NCBI GenBank assembly: GCA_012520795.1
Contig: JAAYNP010000003.1
Coordinates: 1 to 64,000 of the forward strand
From: Bacillota bacterium
Lineage (GTDB): Bacteria; Bacillota; Limnochordia; Darwinibacteriales; DTU012
Reading direction: 5' to 3'
Length of the DNA: 64,000 nucleotides
The translations under genes and the position numbers were made by a program. Numbering within the stretch: position 1 is the stretch's first letter; each line of letters begins with the position of its first letter. The notes beneath the pieces were generated by a model. The model saw only the letters and a list, made by a program, of their open reading frames with translations, did no database searches and was not told where the DNA came from. This document shows, one piece after another, positions 37,586 to 47,398 of this stretch.

Positions 37586-38661
37586 ACATTGAAACGGAAC
37601 AAGATGACATCGCCATCCTGGACTTCATATTCCTTTCCTTCCAGCCGCACGGCACCCTGTTCCTTCGCTTTGGCAAACGAACCGCTGGCAATCAGCTTGT
37701 CCGCAGCCACAACTTCTGCCTTGATAAATCCCCGTTCCAGATCAGAATGGACTTTGCCTGCGGCTTTAGGTGCCAATGTTCCACGAGGAACCAACCAGGA
37801 CCGAGTCTCAACTCCTTTGATTGTATAGAAGGTAACCAAATCCAGCAGACGGTATCCGGCCTTGATAATCCGGGACAATCCCGGCTCGTCCAACCCAAAC
37901 TCCTGGAGGTACTCCTGGGCTTCATCGGGATCAAGTTGGGCAAGCTCCCCCTCCACAGCAGCACAAAGTATGATAACTTCACTGTTTCTCGCGGCAGCCT
38001 TGGCCTGAACCGCTTCCAATGATGCTATGGCCCCCTGATCGCTCAGCTGATCCTCGTCCACATTCAGCACATAAACCACCGGTTTGGTAGATAAAAGGCG
38101 CAGATCAGGAGGGAGTTTTTCCGGATCGAGAGCGCCAATTCTGCCTTCGTTAAGGCATCGATGGGCTTCTTCCAATGCCGATAGCTGTTCCCGGTATTTT
38201 TTGTCGCCGGTTTTCAGCATCCGGCTTACCTTTTCCATCCGGTTTTCCAGTGTCTGCAAATCGGCCAGCATCAGTTCTGTTTCGACAATTTCCAGATCCC
38301 GCACAGGATCAATATCCCCTTCGACAGAACTGACATTGGGGTCACTAAAAGCCCTGATCAGATGGATAATGGCATCGACTTCGCGAATCTGGGCCAAAAA
38401 CTGATTACCCAAACCTTCACCTTTGCTTGCGCCCCTTACCAGGCCGGCGATATCCACAAACTTGATCACTGACCCGGTTACTTTTTCCGGCTTTACCACT
38501 TCTGCCACTGTCAAAAGACGCGGATCCGGGATCATGGCAACGCCAACATTTGGTTCAATCGTGCAAAACGGGTAGTTTAAAGCGGGGACATCAGCCTGAG
38601 TCAAGGCGTTGAACAAGGTTGACTTGCCCACATTTGCCAAACCCACAATTCCGATTTCCAT
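37582..38661 (-). CDS. ychF: Redox-regulated ATPase YchF
   Basis: MEIGIVGLANVGKSTLFNALTQADVPALNYPFCTIEPNVGVAMIPDPRL; VYVLNVDED. Confidence 0.97.
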   Translation of the reverse strand: MEIGIVGLANVGKSTLFNALTQADVPALNYPFCTIEPNVGVAMIPDPRLLTVAEVVKPEKVTGSVIKFVDIAGLVRGASKGEGLGNQFLAQIREVDAIIHLIRAFSDPNVSSVEGDIDPVRDLEIVETELMLADLQTLENRMEKVSRMLKTGDKKYREQLSALEEAHRCLNEGRIGALDPEKLPPDLRLLSTKPVVYVLNVDEDQLSDQGAIASLEAVQAKAAARNSEVIILCAAVEGELAQLDPDEAQEYLQEFGLDEPGLSRIIKAGYRLLDLVTFYTIKGVETRSWLVPRGTLAPKAAGKVHSDLERGFIKAEVVAADKLIASGSFAKAKEQGAVRLEGKEYEVQDGDVILFRFNV

Positions 38662-38700
38662 GGATATAACCAACCTCTCCTGATAATCTCTATACAGCTG

Positions 38701-39783
38701 TCAGCATGGGACTGTCAAAAGATCGCCGAAGATTTCCTGTTTAACCTGTTCCAGCCTGCTGTAATCCATAGCTGGTATATATTTCTGTTCCAGATTATCA
38801 TGAATCGCTTTTGCTCTCCGCAGCTGCTTTAAAGCTAGATTGATCAGCTCGTCGAAGAAAACGAAGTTCTTATGCAAAGTATAATGTTCCTTGCTTCGTT
38901 TCGCTTGATCCAGGCTGTCATTGAGATTGACTACATTGGCGCCGTTGTGCTCGTAAATATGGGGCGGGTAGGAAGAGACCAAAGCCACGCTCAATTGCGG
39001 CAGCGCCAGATGATCTATGCGTTCCGGGTTGAGAGGGCAAAGATACGCTTCCAGATCATAGCCCTTGGCCAGGGCATAGTTTGCAATTCTTTCCAAAACA
39101 ATGTCCCTGCCGCTCCCTGGATCACCCTTGATAATGTATTGAAATTGGAAACCTTCCATGATGCTGCGCAGTTCATTCACCTGCCCCTGCGGAGTATACG
39201 CGGAGGCAAACAGCTTCCGCTGCCTTCCCATGCGTCCGGGGATGCTTTGCCCGAATATTTCGCCGATCAGTTTCTCTGTTACCTCATTGATCTTGTTTGG
39301 ATCCGCACAGGTGCTGTTGAGTGCATAGGTGTCGTCATGAAGTTCCTTGGCTGCCCGCAAATAGCGGTAAACCCTTTGGTAGCAGTCCCTGTTTTCATCC
39401 GTCAATTCCACAATCTCATCCCTGTGGGCACTGATTTTTTGGAGATCCCAAAACTGGCCGAGGTTGACTACCCTTTCCACACAGCCGGGGTACCTGGGGT
39501 CGATGATGTGGGGAGCTGTGCCGTCCACCACTGCCGATTTTAGCGCAGGAATGGCAATCCCGTCCAAGGAATCAATGTCTGAGGCACAGTGAAACTGTTC
39601 CACATCATAACCCAAAGCCAAGGCCTCAGCAGCAATCCCCGCCATCAACGTTGATTTACCCGTACCGGGGCCACCTTTGAGAATATAGATGCGGCGGGCC
39701 TGTTCCCCGACTATGTAATCAAAAAGCGAACAGAACCCTCTGGGAGTGCAGCCCCCTGCAAAGAATTTGCGAATCCGCGCCAT
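38701..39783 (-). CDS. Duplicated P-loop ATPase (PRK06851-like)
   Basis: First P-loop ILKGGPGTGKSTLMAGIA; second repeat IIKGDPGSGRDIVLERIA; internal duplication visible. Confidence 0.8.
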   Translation of the reverse strand: MARIRKFFAGGCTPRGFCSLFDYIVGEQARRIYILKGGPGTGKSTLMAGIAAEALALGYDVEQFHCASDIDSLDGIAIPALKSAVVDGTAPHIIDPRYPGCVERVVNLGQFWDLQKISAHRDEIVELTDENRDCYQRVYRYLRAAKELHDDTYALNSTCADPNKINEVTEKLIGEIFGQSIPGRMGRQRKLFASAYTPQGQVNELRSIMEGFQFQYIIKGDPGSGRDIVLERIANYALAKGYDLEAYLCPLNPERIDHLALPQLSVALVSSYPPHIYEHNGANVVNLNDSLDQAKRSKEHYTLHKNFVFFDELINLALKQLRRAKAIHDNLEQKYIPAMDYSRLEQVKQEIFGDLLTVPC

Positions 39784-39848
39784 AACTGATATCCCCTTTC
39801 TTTACCGATCACATAGTAGTATATGCGATCCGGGAACAAGGGTGCAGT

Positions 39849-40055
39849 TCAATTCTCTGGATCACTGCCGGCGCCCGCTGCAGGGCCTATAACCTCTTTC
39901 ACCTGCTTCTCCAGTTTTACCCTGGGAATGAGTATCACCCGCTGGCAGGTCATACATTTCAGCCGCATGTCGACGCCTGCCTTCAGCACTTCCCACTGAT
40001 CACTGCCGCAGGGGTGTTTCTTTCGCAAGCGCAAGATGTCTCCCTTGCTGTACAT
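39849..40055 (-). CDS. DUF951 family protein (YyzM-like)
   Basis: YSKGDILRLRKKHPCGSDQWEVLKAGVDMRLKCMTCQRVILIPRVKLEKQVK. Confidence 0.93.
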   Translation of the reverse strand: MYSKGDILRLRKKHPCGSDQWEVLKAGVDMRLKCMTCQRVILIPRVKLEKQVKEVIGPAAGAGSDPEN

Positions 40056-40192
40056 TCCTATCCCTCCAGGTCCATTATATCTGATCGGCCTGGTGGATTC
40101 AAAAATATCTTACCTACTGGCAGGTTTTCGAGAGCTGATCACGAATAATTTACTAACGAATTCAAATAGGTGAGAGAGAGGAAGATGATTCT

Positions 40193-41089
40193 TTGAAACT
40201 ACACAAGCTGCCCATTGCATTGATTTTGACACTATTATTAATGACCAGCATTCCGGTTTTCGCGGCTGATATAACCGACGATGAGATTGTGGCCATAATC
40301 AATGACCGCAAGATTACTCGTTCTGAGTATATTGAGACCATGGAACAGGAAGTCGGCGTCTTTGTCATGCGCCAGATGATTTTTAGAGAATTGGTCAGGC
40401 AGAAGCAAAATGAGTTGGGAATAACTGTCAATCCACAGGAATTTGAACTCTACCTGGCACAAACTATAGCTGAGATGGTGCATCAGCTGGGTGGAGAAAC
40501 CTATTTTCTCTACTACCTTGATGAGCGGAAAATGACGGAGGAAACATTTATTGAAATGCTGGAACTGGAATACATCCTCTATCTGTGCGCCGTTACAGAA
40601 ACAACGGTCACTCCTGAGGAAGTGACCCAGTTTTTCGAAGACAACCGCATCCACTTCAATCATCCGGAAATGGTAAGGGCCAGTCATATTCTTGTTGGGA
40701 CGGAAGCCGAAGCTGATGATTTGGTTAACAAGCTCAAAGAAGGGGCTGATTTTGCCGAATTGGCGAGAACCTATTCGATAGACACTCAAACCGGTCCGTT
40801 TGGCGGCGATTTAGGCTATTTCGCCAAGGGCGAAATGGTCTCTGAGTTTGAAAACTTGAGTTGGAGCCTGGGTGTCGATCAGTTTAACAAAGTATCAACT
40901 GCATATGGTTGGCATGTTGTACTGGTAACCGACAAGCGCGCACCCCAGGAAGCTAATCTGGAGGAACAATGGGATGAAGTGGAAAGCACTTTGATCCATG
41001 CCCTTGCTACTGAATACTTGGGCGCATACCTCTATCAGCTGGAACAAGAAGCAAACATTGAAGTGTTTTTGGACCACATCCTCCCATAG
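40193..41089 (+). CDS. Exported parvulin-type peptidyl-prolyl isomerase (PrsA/SurA-like), TTG start
   Basis: Signal peptide LPIALILTLLLMTSIPVFAA; PpiC core VRASHILVGTEAEADDLVNKLKEGADFAELARTYSIDTQTGPFGGDLGYFAKGEMV. Confidence 0.9.
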   Translation: MKLHKLPIALILTLLLMTSIPVFAADITDDEIVAIINDRKITRSEYIETMEQEVGVFVMRQMIFRELVRQKQNELGITVNPQEFELYLAQTIAEMVHQLGGETYFLYYLDERKMTEETFIEMLELEYILYLCAVTETTVTPEEVTQFFEDNRIHFNHPEMVRASHILVGTEAEADDLVNKLKEGADFAELARTYSIDTQTGPFGGDLGYFAKGEMVSEFENLSWSLGVDQFNKVSTAYGWHVVLVTDKRAPQEANLEEQWDEVESTLIHALATEYLGAYLYQLEQEANIEVFLDHILP

Positions 41090-41144
41090 TTGTCTCCCTT
41101 AAGGGCTGGCAGCCCGGTGTGATTACGACAAAGAGCAAATTACA

Positions 41145-41168
41145 AAACCCCAGCTTTGGCTGGGGTTT
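41145..41168. terminator. Terminator between the convergent PPIase gene and gcvPB
   Basis: aaaccccagc-tttg-gctggggttt. Confidence 0.75.
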
Positions 41169-41175
41169 CGCATTT

Positions 41176-42621
41176 TCAAACAAGTGCTTTTCGCGTCAGG
41201 ATCGGATTTCGGGCTGCTTTGGTCTCATCCAGCCGCACGACCGGCGTCCTGGTTGGCGCTGATCTCAGTTTTTCCGGATCGTCCTTTGCTTCCTGGGCAA
41301 TTTCCCGCATCGCTTCAACAAACGCATCGAGAGTTGCCTTGGATTCGGTTTCTGTCGGCTCCACCATGATCGCCTCGTCCACAATCAAAGGGAAATAGAT
41401 GGTGGGGGCATGCACTCCGTAGTCCAACAGCCGTTTGGCAATGTCCAGGGTGGTAGCACCCAACTCTTTTTGCCGTTTGCCAGACAAGACAAACTCATGC
41501 ATGCAGATGCGATCATACGGCAGGTAGTAATCCTGCTTCAACTGATTCATGACATAATTGGCGTTAAGCACCGCGTTTTCACTGACCCGCTTCAATCCCG
41601 CTGCCCCCAAATGCCGGATATAGGCATAGGCTTTGACCATGACAGCGAAGTTCCCGTAGAATGCCTTGACCGGGCCGATGCTGTGTTTGGGGCGGACCAA
41701 ATGATATTTGCCATCAGTATATTCCACAATCGGATCCGGCAGGAAATCAACCAGTGCTTCACTGACAACAATTGGCCCTGAGCCTGGACCGCCTCCCCCA
41801 TGGGGCGTGGAAAAAGTCTTGTGGAGATTGAAGTGGACTATGTCAAAGCCGGTATCGCCCGGCCGGACAATTCCCATAATGGCGTTGGCGTTGGCACCAT
41901 CGTAGTATAACAAGCCGCCTGCGTCATGAATAATCTTGGCAATGGTTTCCACATTCTCGTCAAACAGGCCCAGAGTATTGGGATTGGTCAGCATTAAACC
42001 GGCAGTCTGCGGCCCAACCATCTCCCGCAGCGCTTCCACATCAACCCCGCCTCTGGAATTGGAAGATATTTCCCGGGCAATAAATCCGGCCATCTGGGCG
42101 CTGGCAGGATTTGTGCCATGGGCTGAGTCAGGAATGATTATTTCGCGCCGCTGCCTGCCTTCACCGCTGAATTCATGGTAGGCCTTGATGATCAAAAGCC
42201 CGGTTAACTCTCCATGAGCTCCTGCCGCAGGCTGCAGGGAGGTTTTGGCCAATCCGGAAATTTCAGCCAGGTAACCGTCTAATTCATACATTAACTGCAG
42301 AGCTCCCTGCACTGTGCTTTCAGGCTGCCGCGGATGAATTCTGCTGAACCCAGGCATGGCTGCGATGTCTTCGTTCACCCGTGGATTGTATTTCATTGTA
42401 CAGGATCCAAGGGGATAGAATCCCACATCAACACCGTGATTCTTCCGGGACAATTGGGTAAAGTAGCGGACTACCTCGGGCTCGGTGAGTTCCGGAAGCC
42501 CCAAATCGCTCTCCCTGAGATATGCCTCGGGAATCAGCTCTTCTATTGGGGTTTCTTCCACATCAAGCTCGGGCAGAACGTATCCTCTCCGCCCCGGTAC
42601 CGACAGATCCAACAACAGCAT
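41176..42621 (-). CDS. gcvPB: Glycine dehydrogenase (decarboxylating) subunit 2
   Basis: [26 protein letters not shown] lysine region [25 protein letters not shown]. Confidence 0.97.
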   Translation of the reverse strand: MLLLDLSVPGRRGYVLPELDVEETPIEELIPEAYLRESDLGLPELTEPEVVRYFTQLSRKNHGVDVGFYPLGSCTMKYNPRVNEDIAAMPGFSRIHPRQPESTVQGALQLMYELDGYLAEISGLAKTSLQPAAGAHGELTGLLIIKAYHEFSGEGRQRREIIIPDSAHGTNPASAQMAGFIAREISSNSRGGVDVEALREMVGPQTAGLMLTNPNTLGLFDENVETIAKIIHDAGGLLYYDGANANAIMGIVRPGDTGFDIVHFNLHKTFSTPHGGGGPGSGPIVVSEALVDFLPDPIVEYTDGKYHLVRPKHSIGPVKAFYGNFAVMVKAYAYIRHLGAAGLKRVSENAVLNANYVMNQLKQDYYLPYDRICMHEFVLSGKRQKELGATTLDIAKRLLDYGVHAPTIYFPLIVDEAIMVEPTETESKATLDAFVEAMREIAQEAKDDPEKLRSAPTRTPVVRLDETKAARNPILTRKALV

Positions 42622-43973
42622 TACAGCCACCCCCTTAACAAATCCACAAATTGATCCATTTCCGCTTTGGACCTGGCTTCTGTAACAGCTATCAAAACGC
42701 TGTCGGCCAAGCCGGGATCAACCAACTCCAATGGAAAACCACCCAGGTAACCATGCTCCAACAACCGCTGATTGATTTCCTGCCAACCCCAATCAGCTTG
42801 GAGGGCAAATTCTTTGAAGACAGGTGCATTAAACCGAAGCCTGAACCCGGCTTCCTGCAGCTTGCGCCGGAGATATGCTGTTTTCTGCAGACATTGGTAA
42901 GCAACCTGCCTGATCCCTTTTGGCCCCAGCAGTGCCAGGTAAATGGCGGCTGCCAAAGCATTCAACGCTTGATTGGAGCAGATGTTTGAGGTGGCCTTTT
43001 CCCGCCTGATATGCTGCTCCCGGGCTTGCAGGGTCAAAACATAGCCAACGCGGCCATTCTTGTCAGTGGTCTGGCCCACAATCCTGCCGGGCATCTTACG
43101 AACCAGCTTCATGCCGTTTACAGCAAAGAATCCCACACTGGGCCCCCCAAAGCTGATGGGGTTCCCCAAACACCCGGCATCACCCACCACAATGTCGGCG
43201 CCGTATTCTCCCGGAGCTTTGACAATGCCTAGGCTGACAGGGTCGACTGCCATCACCAACAGGCCTTGAGCGGATTTGATCCAGCGGGCGGCATGATCAA
43301 TATCATCAAGGGATCCAAAGAAGTTGGGCTGGCTTACAATCATGCAGGCAGTTTCGGAGCCGAGCCCGGGTTTCAACGCGTCTTTGTCAATCAATCCGGT
43401 GCCTGGATCATAGGGGATTCTGATCAGCTCAACATCCTGACTTTCCAAGTATACCTGCAGGATTTCCAGCCATTTGGGATCCAGGTTTGCCGCTGCAGCC
43501 ACCTTGCGGCGATTGGTGGCGCTGCAGGACATTAAAGCCGCCTCTGCCAGAGCAGTTGCGCCGTCGTACATGGAAGCATTGGCCGCTTCCATTTTTGTCA
43601 GATTGGCAATCAGCGTTTGAAATTCGAAAATCGACTGGAGCACACCCTGACTCACTTCCGCCTGGTAGGGCGTATAGGCAGTCAAGAACTCTCCCCGGCT
43701 GATCAAATGTGAGATAACCGCAGGTATGATATGATCATAAGCCCCCGCTCCCAAAAACGAGACACACTGATCCAGGTTCGTATTTTTTTCCGCAAGCCGG
43801 CTCATATAACGCAGCAGTTGGCGCTCGGCAAGGGGCTCGGGCAAATCCAGGGGCCGCTTCAGCATCAGGTGTTCAGGTATGTCGGCAAACAGATCCGCCA
43901 GCGTGTCCATGCCCAAGGATTTGAGCATCTGCTGCTGGTCTTCCGGTGTGTTGGGAATATAAGGCACGATCAT
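42621..43973 (-). CDS. gcvPA: Glycine dehydrogenase (decarboxylating) subunit 1
   Basis: [77 protein letters not shown]. Confidence 0.97.
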   Translation of the reverse strand: MIVPYIPNTPEDQQQMLKSLGMDTLADLFADIPEHLMLKRPLDLPEPLAERQLLRYMSRLAEKNTNLDQCVSFLGAGAYDHIIPAVISHLISRGEFLTAYTPYQAEVSQGVLQSIFEFQTLIANLTKMEAANASMYDGATALAEAALMSCSATNRRKVAAAANLDPKWLEILQVYLESQDVELIRIPYDPGTGLIDKDALKPGLGSETACMIVSQPNFFGSLDDIDHAARWIKSAQGLLVMAVDPVSLGIVKAPGEYGADIVVGDAGCLGNPISFGGPSVGFFAVNGMKLVRKMPGRIVGQTTDKNGRVGYVLTLQAREQHIRREKATSNICSNQALNALAAAIYLALLGPKGIRQVAYQCLQKTAYLRRKLQEAGFRLRFNAPVFKEFALQADWGWQEINQRLLEHGYLGGFPLELVDPGLADSVLIAVTEARSKAEMDQFVDLLRGWL

Positions 43974-44353
43974 ACCTCCTCTACATATAGGGCATACTCC
44001 TCTGCTGTCATTAGATCTGACAGATCCAGATCGTCGCACTTAACTTCGATAATCCACCCTTCATCATATGGGGATTCGTTAATCAATTCCGGACTGTCTT
44101 CCAGAGTCTCATTCACAGCCATAATTGTTCCGGATACGGGTGAAAATACGTCTGACGCTGCCTTTACCGATTCCACCACCGTGAATGGATCGCCTTTCCC
44201 CACCTCAGCGTTGATTGCAGGCAATTCGATGTACACGATGTCTCCCAGCTGATCTTGTGCATATGCGGTGATCCCTACCCTGACTACCGAATCATTGATT
44301 TCTTGTACCCATTCATGTTCTTTACTGTACAGCAATCCTTTCCTGACTTCCAT
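43970..44353 (-). CDS. gcvH: Glycine cleavage system H protein
   Basis: KEHEWVQEINDSVVRVGITAYAQDQLGDIVYIELP; lipoyl site VVESVKAASDVFSPVSG. Confidence 0.97.
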   Translation of the reverse strand: MEVRKGLLYSKEHEWVQEINDSVVRVGITAYAQDQLGDIVYIELPAINAEVGKGDPFTVVESVKAASDVFSPVSGTIMAVNETLEDSPELINESPYDEGWIIEVKCDDLDLSDLMTAEEYALYVEEV

Positions 44354-44378
44354 GCTCTTAAAACCTCCCGCTTTGTGA

Positions 44379-45461
44379 TTACTTTTTGGTGACAAACCTG
44401 CCTTTAATAATCTCAGCAGGCACTCTCTGCCTGCGAATTTCAATCTCTATGATGCTGCCCGCTTTGGCGTGGGCGCTGTCAACGTAGCCGAGGCCGATTC
44501 CTTTTTGCAGCGAAGGGGACATTGTCCCGCTTGTAACACGCCCAATGATCCGCCCTCCTTGGATTATGTTATATCCATGCCGGGGAATTCCTTTGGCCCG
44601 CAGGACAAATCCCACCAATTTCAGGCTTATTCCCGCCGTTTCTTGCTCCATTAAAGCTGTCCGGCCTATAAAATCTCCCTTGTCAAAAACCACAAATCGG
44701 TCTAATCCCGCCGCCAAAGGTGATTCTTCTTCTGTAAGCTCATTGCCGTAAAGCGGCATCCGCATCTCTAGGCGCAGCGTGTCCCGGGCACCAAGGCCTA
44801 CAGGCTGAATTCCGTAGGGCAAGCCAACAGCAATGAGCTCATCCCACAAACGCGGAGCAAGCTGTGGGGACAGATAGACCTCAAAGCCATCTTCACCAGT
44901 ATAACCAGTCCTGGAAACCCGGATTTGTTCTCCATGGTAAGGCAAATCCCTGAAATGGTAGTAGTCAAGCTGTGCCAATTCTGCTTCCAAGGCTTTTTCC
45001 GTTACCGGCAGGGCGTTGGGCCCTTGGATGGCAATTAAGGCTGTGGATTGGGACAAATCCTGTACTGTGACACCCCCGGGTGCTTTGGATAAAAGCCATT
45101 GATAGTCTTTTGCGGTGTTTGCAGCGTTAACCACAAGATAAAACCCTTCTGGCACTCGATAAATCAAGATATCATCAATAACGCCGCCGGCCTCATTTGT
45201 CAGGAAACTGTACTGAATCGCGCCCGATATCAATTTGGAAACATCGTTGGTGGTTACATAATTGAGAAACTCTTCTGCCTTTGGCCCAGAAACAAGAATT
45301 TCGCCCATGTGGGTAAGATCAAAGATCCCCACCCTGCTGCGGACAGTTTGATGTTCCGCTGCAATCCCGGTATACTGCAGCGGCATCAAAAAGCCGGCGA
45401 ACTCAACCATCTTGGCACTCAAACTTAGATGCTTGTCATAGAGCGGTGTCTTTGCAGCCAT
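44379..45461 (-). CDS. gcvT: Aminomethyltransferase (glycine cleavage T protein)
   Basis: TPLYDKHLSLSAKMVEFAGFLMPLQYTGIAAEHQTVRSRVGIFDLTHMGEI; RTGYTGEDGFEVYL. Confidence 0.97.
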   Translation of the reverse strand: MAAKTPLYDKHLSLSAKMVEFAGFLMPLQYTGIAAEHQTVRSRVGIFDLTHMGEILVSGPKAEEFLNYVTTNDVSKLISGAIQYSFLTNEAGGVIDDILIYRVPEGFYLVVNAANTAKDYQWLLSKAPGGVTVQDLSQSTALIAIQGPNALPVTEKALEAELAQLDYYHFRDLPYHGEQIRVSRTGYTGEDGFEVYLSPQLAPRLWDELIAVGLPYGIQPVGLGARDTLRLEMRMPLYGNELTEEESPLAAGLDRFVVFDKGDFIGRTALMEQETAGISLKLVGFVLRAKGIPRHGYNIIQGGRIIGRVTSGTMSPSLQKGIGLGYVDSAHAKAGSIIEIEIRRQRVPAEIIKGRFVTKK

Positions 45462-45587
45462 TGAAAACCCTCCTTAGCCTTTGATTCCCTCGCTTACTAT
45501 ATCAATTTGTCACCAAAAATCGTTTTCCTTCATAACATACAACACACAGCCGGTTACCGGTACAAATACCGTAAACGGGGGAATGAC

Positions 45588-45680
45588 ATGTTTAACCTGC
45601 TTAAAGCGCTCATCGACCCGATCTTGAAGGCTAGGAAAAAGACCGTCATTTTGATCTGGAAACCGATCAAACGCAGCTAA
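45588..45680 (+). CDS. 30-aa basic small ORF (MFNLLKALIDPILKARKKTVILIWKPIKRS)
   Basis: SD-like cggggga upstream of the ATG; followed at once by a terminator hairpin; absent from the ORF track. Confidence 0.5.
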   Translation: MFNLLKALIDPILKARKKTVILIWKPIKRS

Positions 45681-45683
45681 AGG

Positions 45684-45712
45684 AAAACCCTGGCCCCAGT
45701 GCTGGGGTTTTA
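45684..45712. terminator. Terminator hairpin between the small ORF and the TPR gene
   Basis: aaaaccctggccccagtgctggggtttt. Confidence 0.65.
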
Positions 45713-45716
45713 CCCC

Positions 45717-46235
45717 TTACTGTTGTTTAAAGATAATCAAAAGCAGTAGAACGATGATGGCCAGCCAGATAATTTTTCTCACAGCCTCGAGTTTTGGCGG
45801 CTCTTGGCCTTGCCAAGGGCGGCGGCGGTTTAGTTTGGCCGCCTTTTTTAAGTACTTAATTCCTTCGTTTATATTTCCCATCTGCTTATATAGAACACCC
45901 AGATTGTGATAGGCTGTTGCACACTCGGGATCGGTGTCAATTGCCCAGCGGTATGCCGCTGCAGCGCTTTCAAGGTCGCCTTCCTCAAGATAGATATTGC
46001 CGAGGTTGCTGTAAGCTGCTGCCAATTTCGGATCATGGCCGATGGCGGCTTGGAAACACTCTGCCGCTTGTTGAAAGTCGCGCTTGTGAACGTAGAGTAC
46101 ACCAAGCTTGTTCCATGCAGGGGCATGGCCTGGTTCAGCCTCAATCGCCGCCAGGAAACAGCGTTCCGCCTGTTCGTACGCACCTTTTTTAAAGTAAACA
46201 AGCCCTTGTTCATACAGTGAAGATTCTGTTTTCAT
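45717..46235 (-). CDS. TPR-repeat protein with C-terminal transmembrane anchor
   Basis: Four TPR-like repeats (e.g. AWNKLGVLYVHKRDFQQAAECFQAAIGHDPKLAAAYSNLGNIYLEEGDLESAAAAYRWAI) then KIIWLAIIVLLLLIIFKQQ. Confidence 0.88.
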   Translation of the reverse strand: MKTESSLYEQGLVYFKKGAYEQAERCFLAAIEAEPGHAPAWNKLGVLYVHKRDFQQAAECFQAAIGHDPKLAAAYSNLGNIYLEEGDLESAAAAYRWAIDTDPECATAYHNLGVLYKQMGNINEGIKYLKKAAKLNRRRPWQGQEPPKLEAVRKIIWLAIIVLLLLIIFKQQ

Positions 46236-46277
46236 GGTTATCCTCCTCGGAGTCGATGCAAAGCCACAGCTCGCCGC

Positions 46278-47258
46278 TTACCGCTGTAATACCAGATAAA
46301 GCAGGTACAAGCCGGCAACGCCAAAAAGCGGATATGTGATGCCAATTAAGGGAACAAAGCCCAATCTGGCAATTAACAGTACAACAGCAAGAACCAGGCC
46401 GGTTGTGGGGAGCCACCCGGAGAAAACCAAGCCGTTTAACCGCTGAACAACTGCCAGTGCATGGGCCAAAGCAGTAGTGTACATCGCCATCCAAATAGCC
46501 AAGCCATACAGGGTACCCATAACCGGCCCGATTTGTATTGCCAAAGCCAACATGGGAATCGGTGCGTTTAAGGCCGCCGGCGGACTGGCAAACAAAGCGG
46601 TCGCTATAAGAAAAATCAAGATCCCAAGAGTCATTCCGCCTATCCAACCACCGTGTTTTGCCGCCTCTTTAGAAACGCCGAGCTCGCCAATGCCTGCAAA
46701 AACAGCCAGCGAATAGCCGTAGTTGTACCCGGCATACAAAACTCCATACGGTACGGCCATTGGCATTGCCGGAGCATGCGTAAATCTACCGTTAATAATT
46801 GAAACAACTGAAACAGAAACGATTAAGATGATCATAAAAGGCACCAAATACCCATTCAGGTTCAGCACACCCTTAGGCCCAATCATCAGTGGGGCCAGGA
46901 CCAAAATCGCCGTTAAATACATCCCTCCACGAATTTGTGCTGCTTCAAGCAAGACAGCTTCAGCCCCGGCAAACATAATCGCCGTGCCGAGGATTAGAAA
47001 AGCCGTATAAAACAGATCAAGATAGGGAGCCAGATAGCGGTTAAGCTGCCGAATCAGCTGATTATAATCTCCCAAGCCCCAGCTTGCACACTTGTACAGC
47101 GTCCGGCCGCCGCAGCAGCTGAGCACAAATGTGGTCAAACCTATGCCAAGATAGGCAGAACTTCCGAAACGGGCAAAAAACTGCACAAGCTCCTGCCCCG
47201 ATGCAAAACCGGCTCCGATTACTGAGGCTATATATAAGGATGCAATTTTCCAAGCCAC
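46278..47258 (-). CDS. YkvI-family polytopic membrane protein (GTG start)
   Basis: (M)AWKIASLYIASVIGAGFASGQELVQFFARFGSSAYLGIGLTTFVLSCCGGRTLY; APC-like transporter fold. Confidence 0.8.
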   Translation of the reverse strand: MAWKIASLYIASVIGAGFASGQELVQFFARFGSSAYLGIGLTTFVLSCCGGRTLYKCASWGLGDYNQLIRQLNRYLAPYLDLFYTAFLILGTAIMFAGAEAVLLEAAQIRGGMYLTAILVLAPLMIGPKGVLNLNGYLVPFMIILIVSVSVVSIINGRFTHAPAMPMAVPYGVLYAGYNYGYSLAVFAGIGELGVSKEAAKHGGWIGGMTLGILIFLIATALFASPPAALNAPIPMLALAIQIGPVMGTLYGLAIWMAMYTTALAHALAVVQRLNGLVFSGWLPTTGLVLAVVLLIARLGFVPLIGITYPLFGVAGLYLLYLVLQR

Positions 47259-47398
47259 AGGATCCCCTCCCCTGAAAAATATGGCCAGCAATACATATTA
47301 TGATGGATTGCGGCGTATATTAGTGAAAAGATCACTAATCGCGAGGGGAGGGAGCTCCTATTACTGATCGCAATCATGATTATATTGTCAGACTTCAC

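Noticed and set aside
37777-37792. TGTTCCACGAGGAACC in ychF, similar to parS
   Set aside because: The central CACGTG core is broken (CACGAG), so ParB binding is unlikely
37120-38022. 300-aa plus-strand ORF opposite rpsF and ychF
   Set aside because: Overlaps two conserved genes and a promoter on the opposite strand; no recognizable domain
42068-42081. ATTTCCCGGGCAAT in gcvPB, 13/14 match to the Noc binding site
   Set aside because: One mismatch that breaks the palindrome, and it lies in coding sequence; not enough to call without genome-wide statistics
45462-45590. Possible glycine riboswitch upstream of gcvT
   Set aside because: The short AT-rich leader shows no glycine-aptamer-like core; only the divergent small ORF lies beyond
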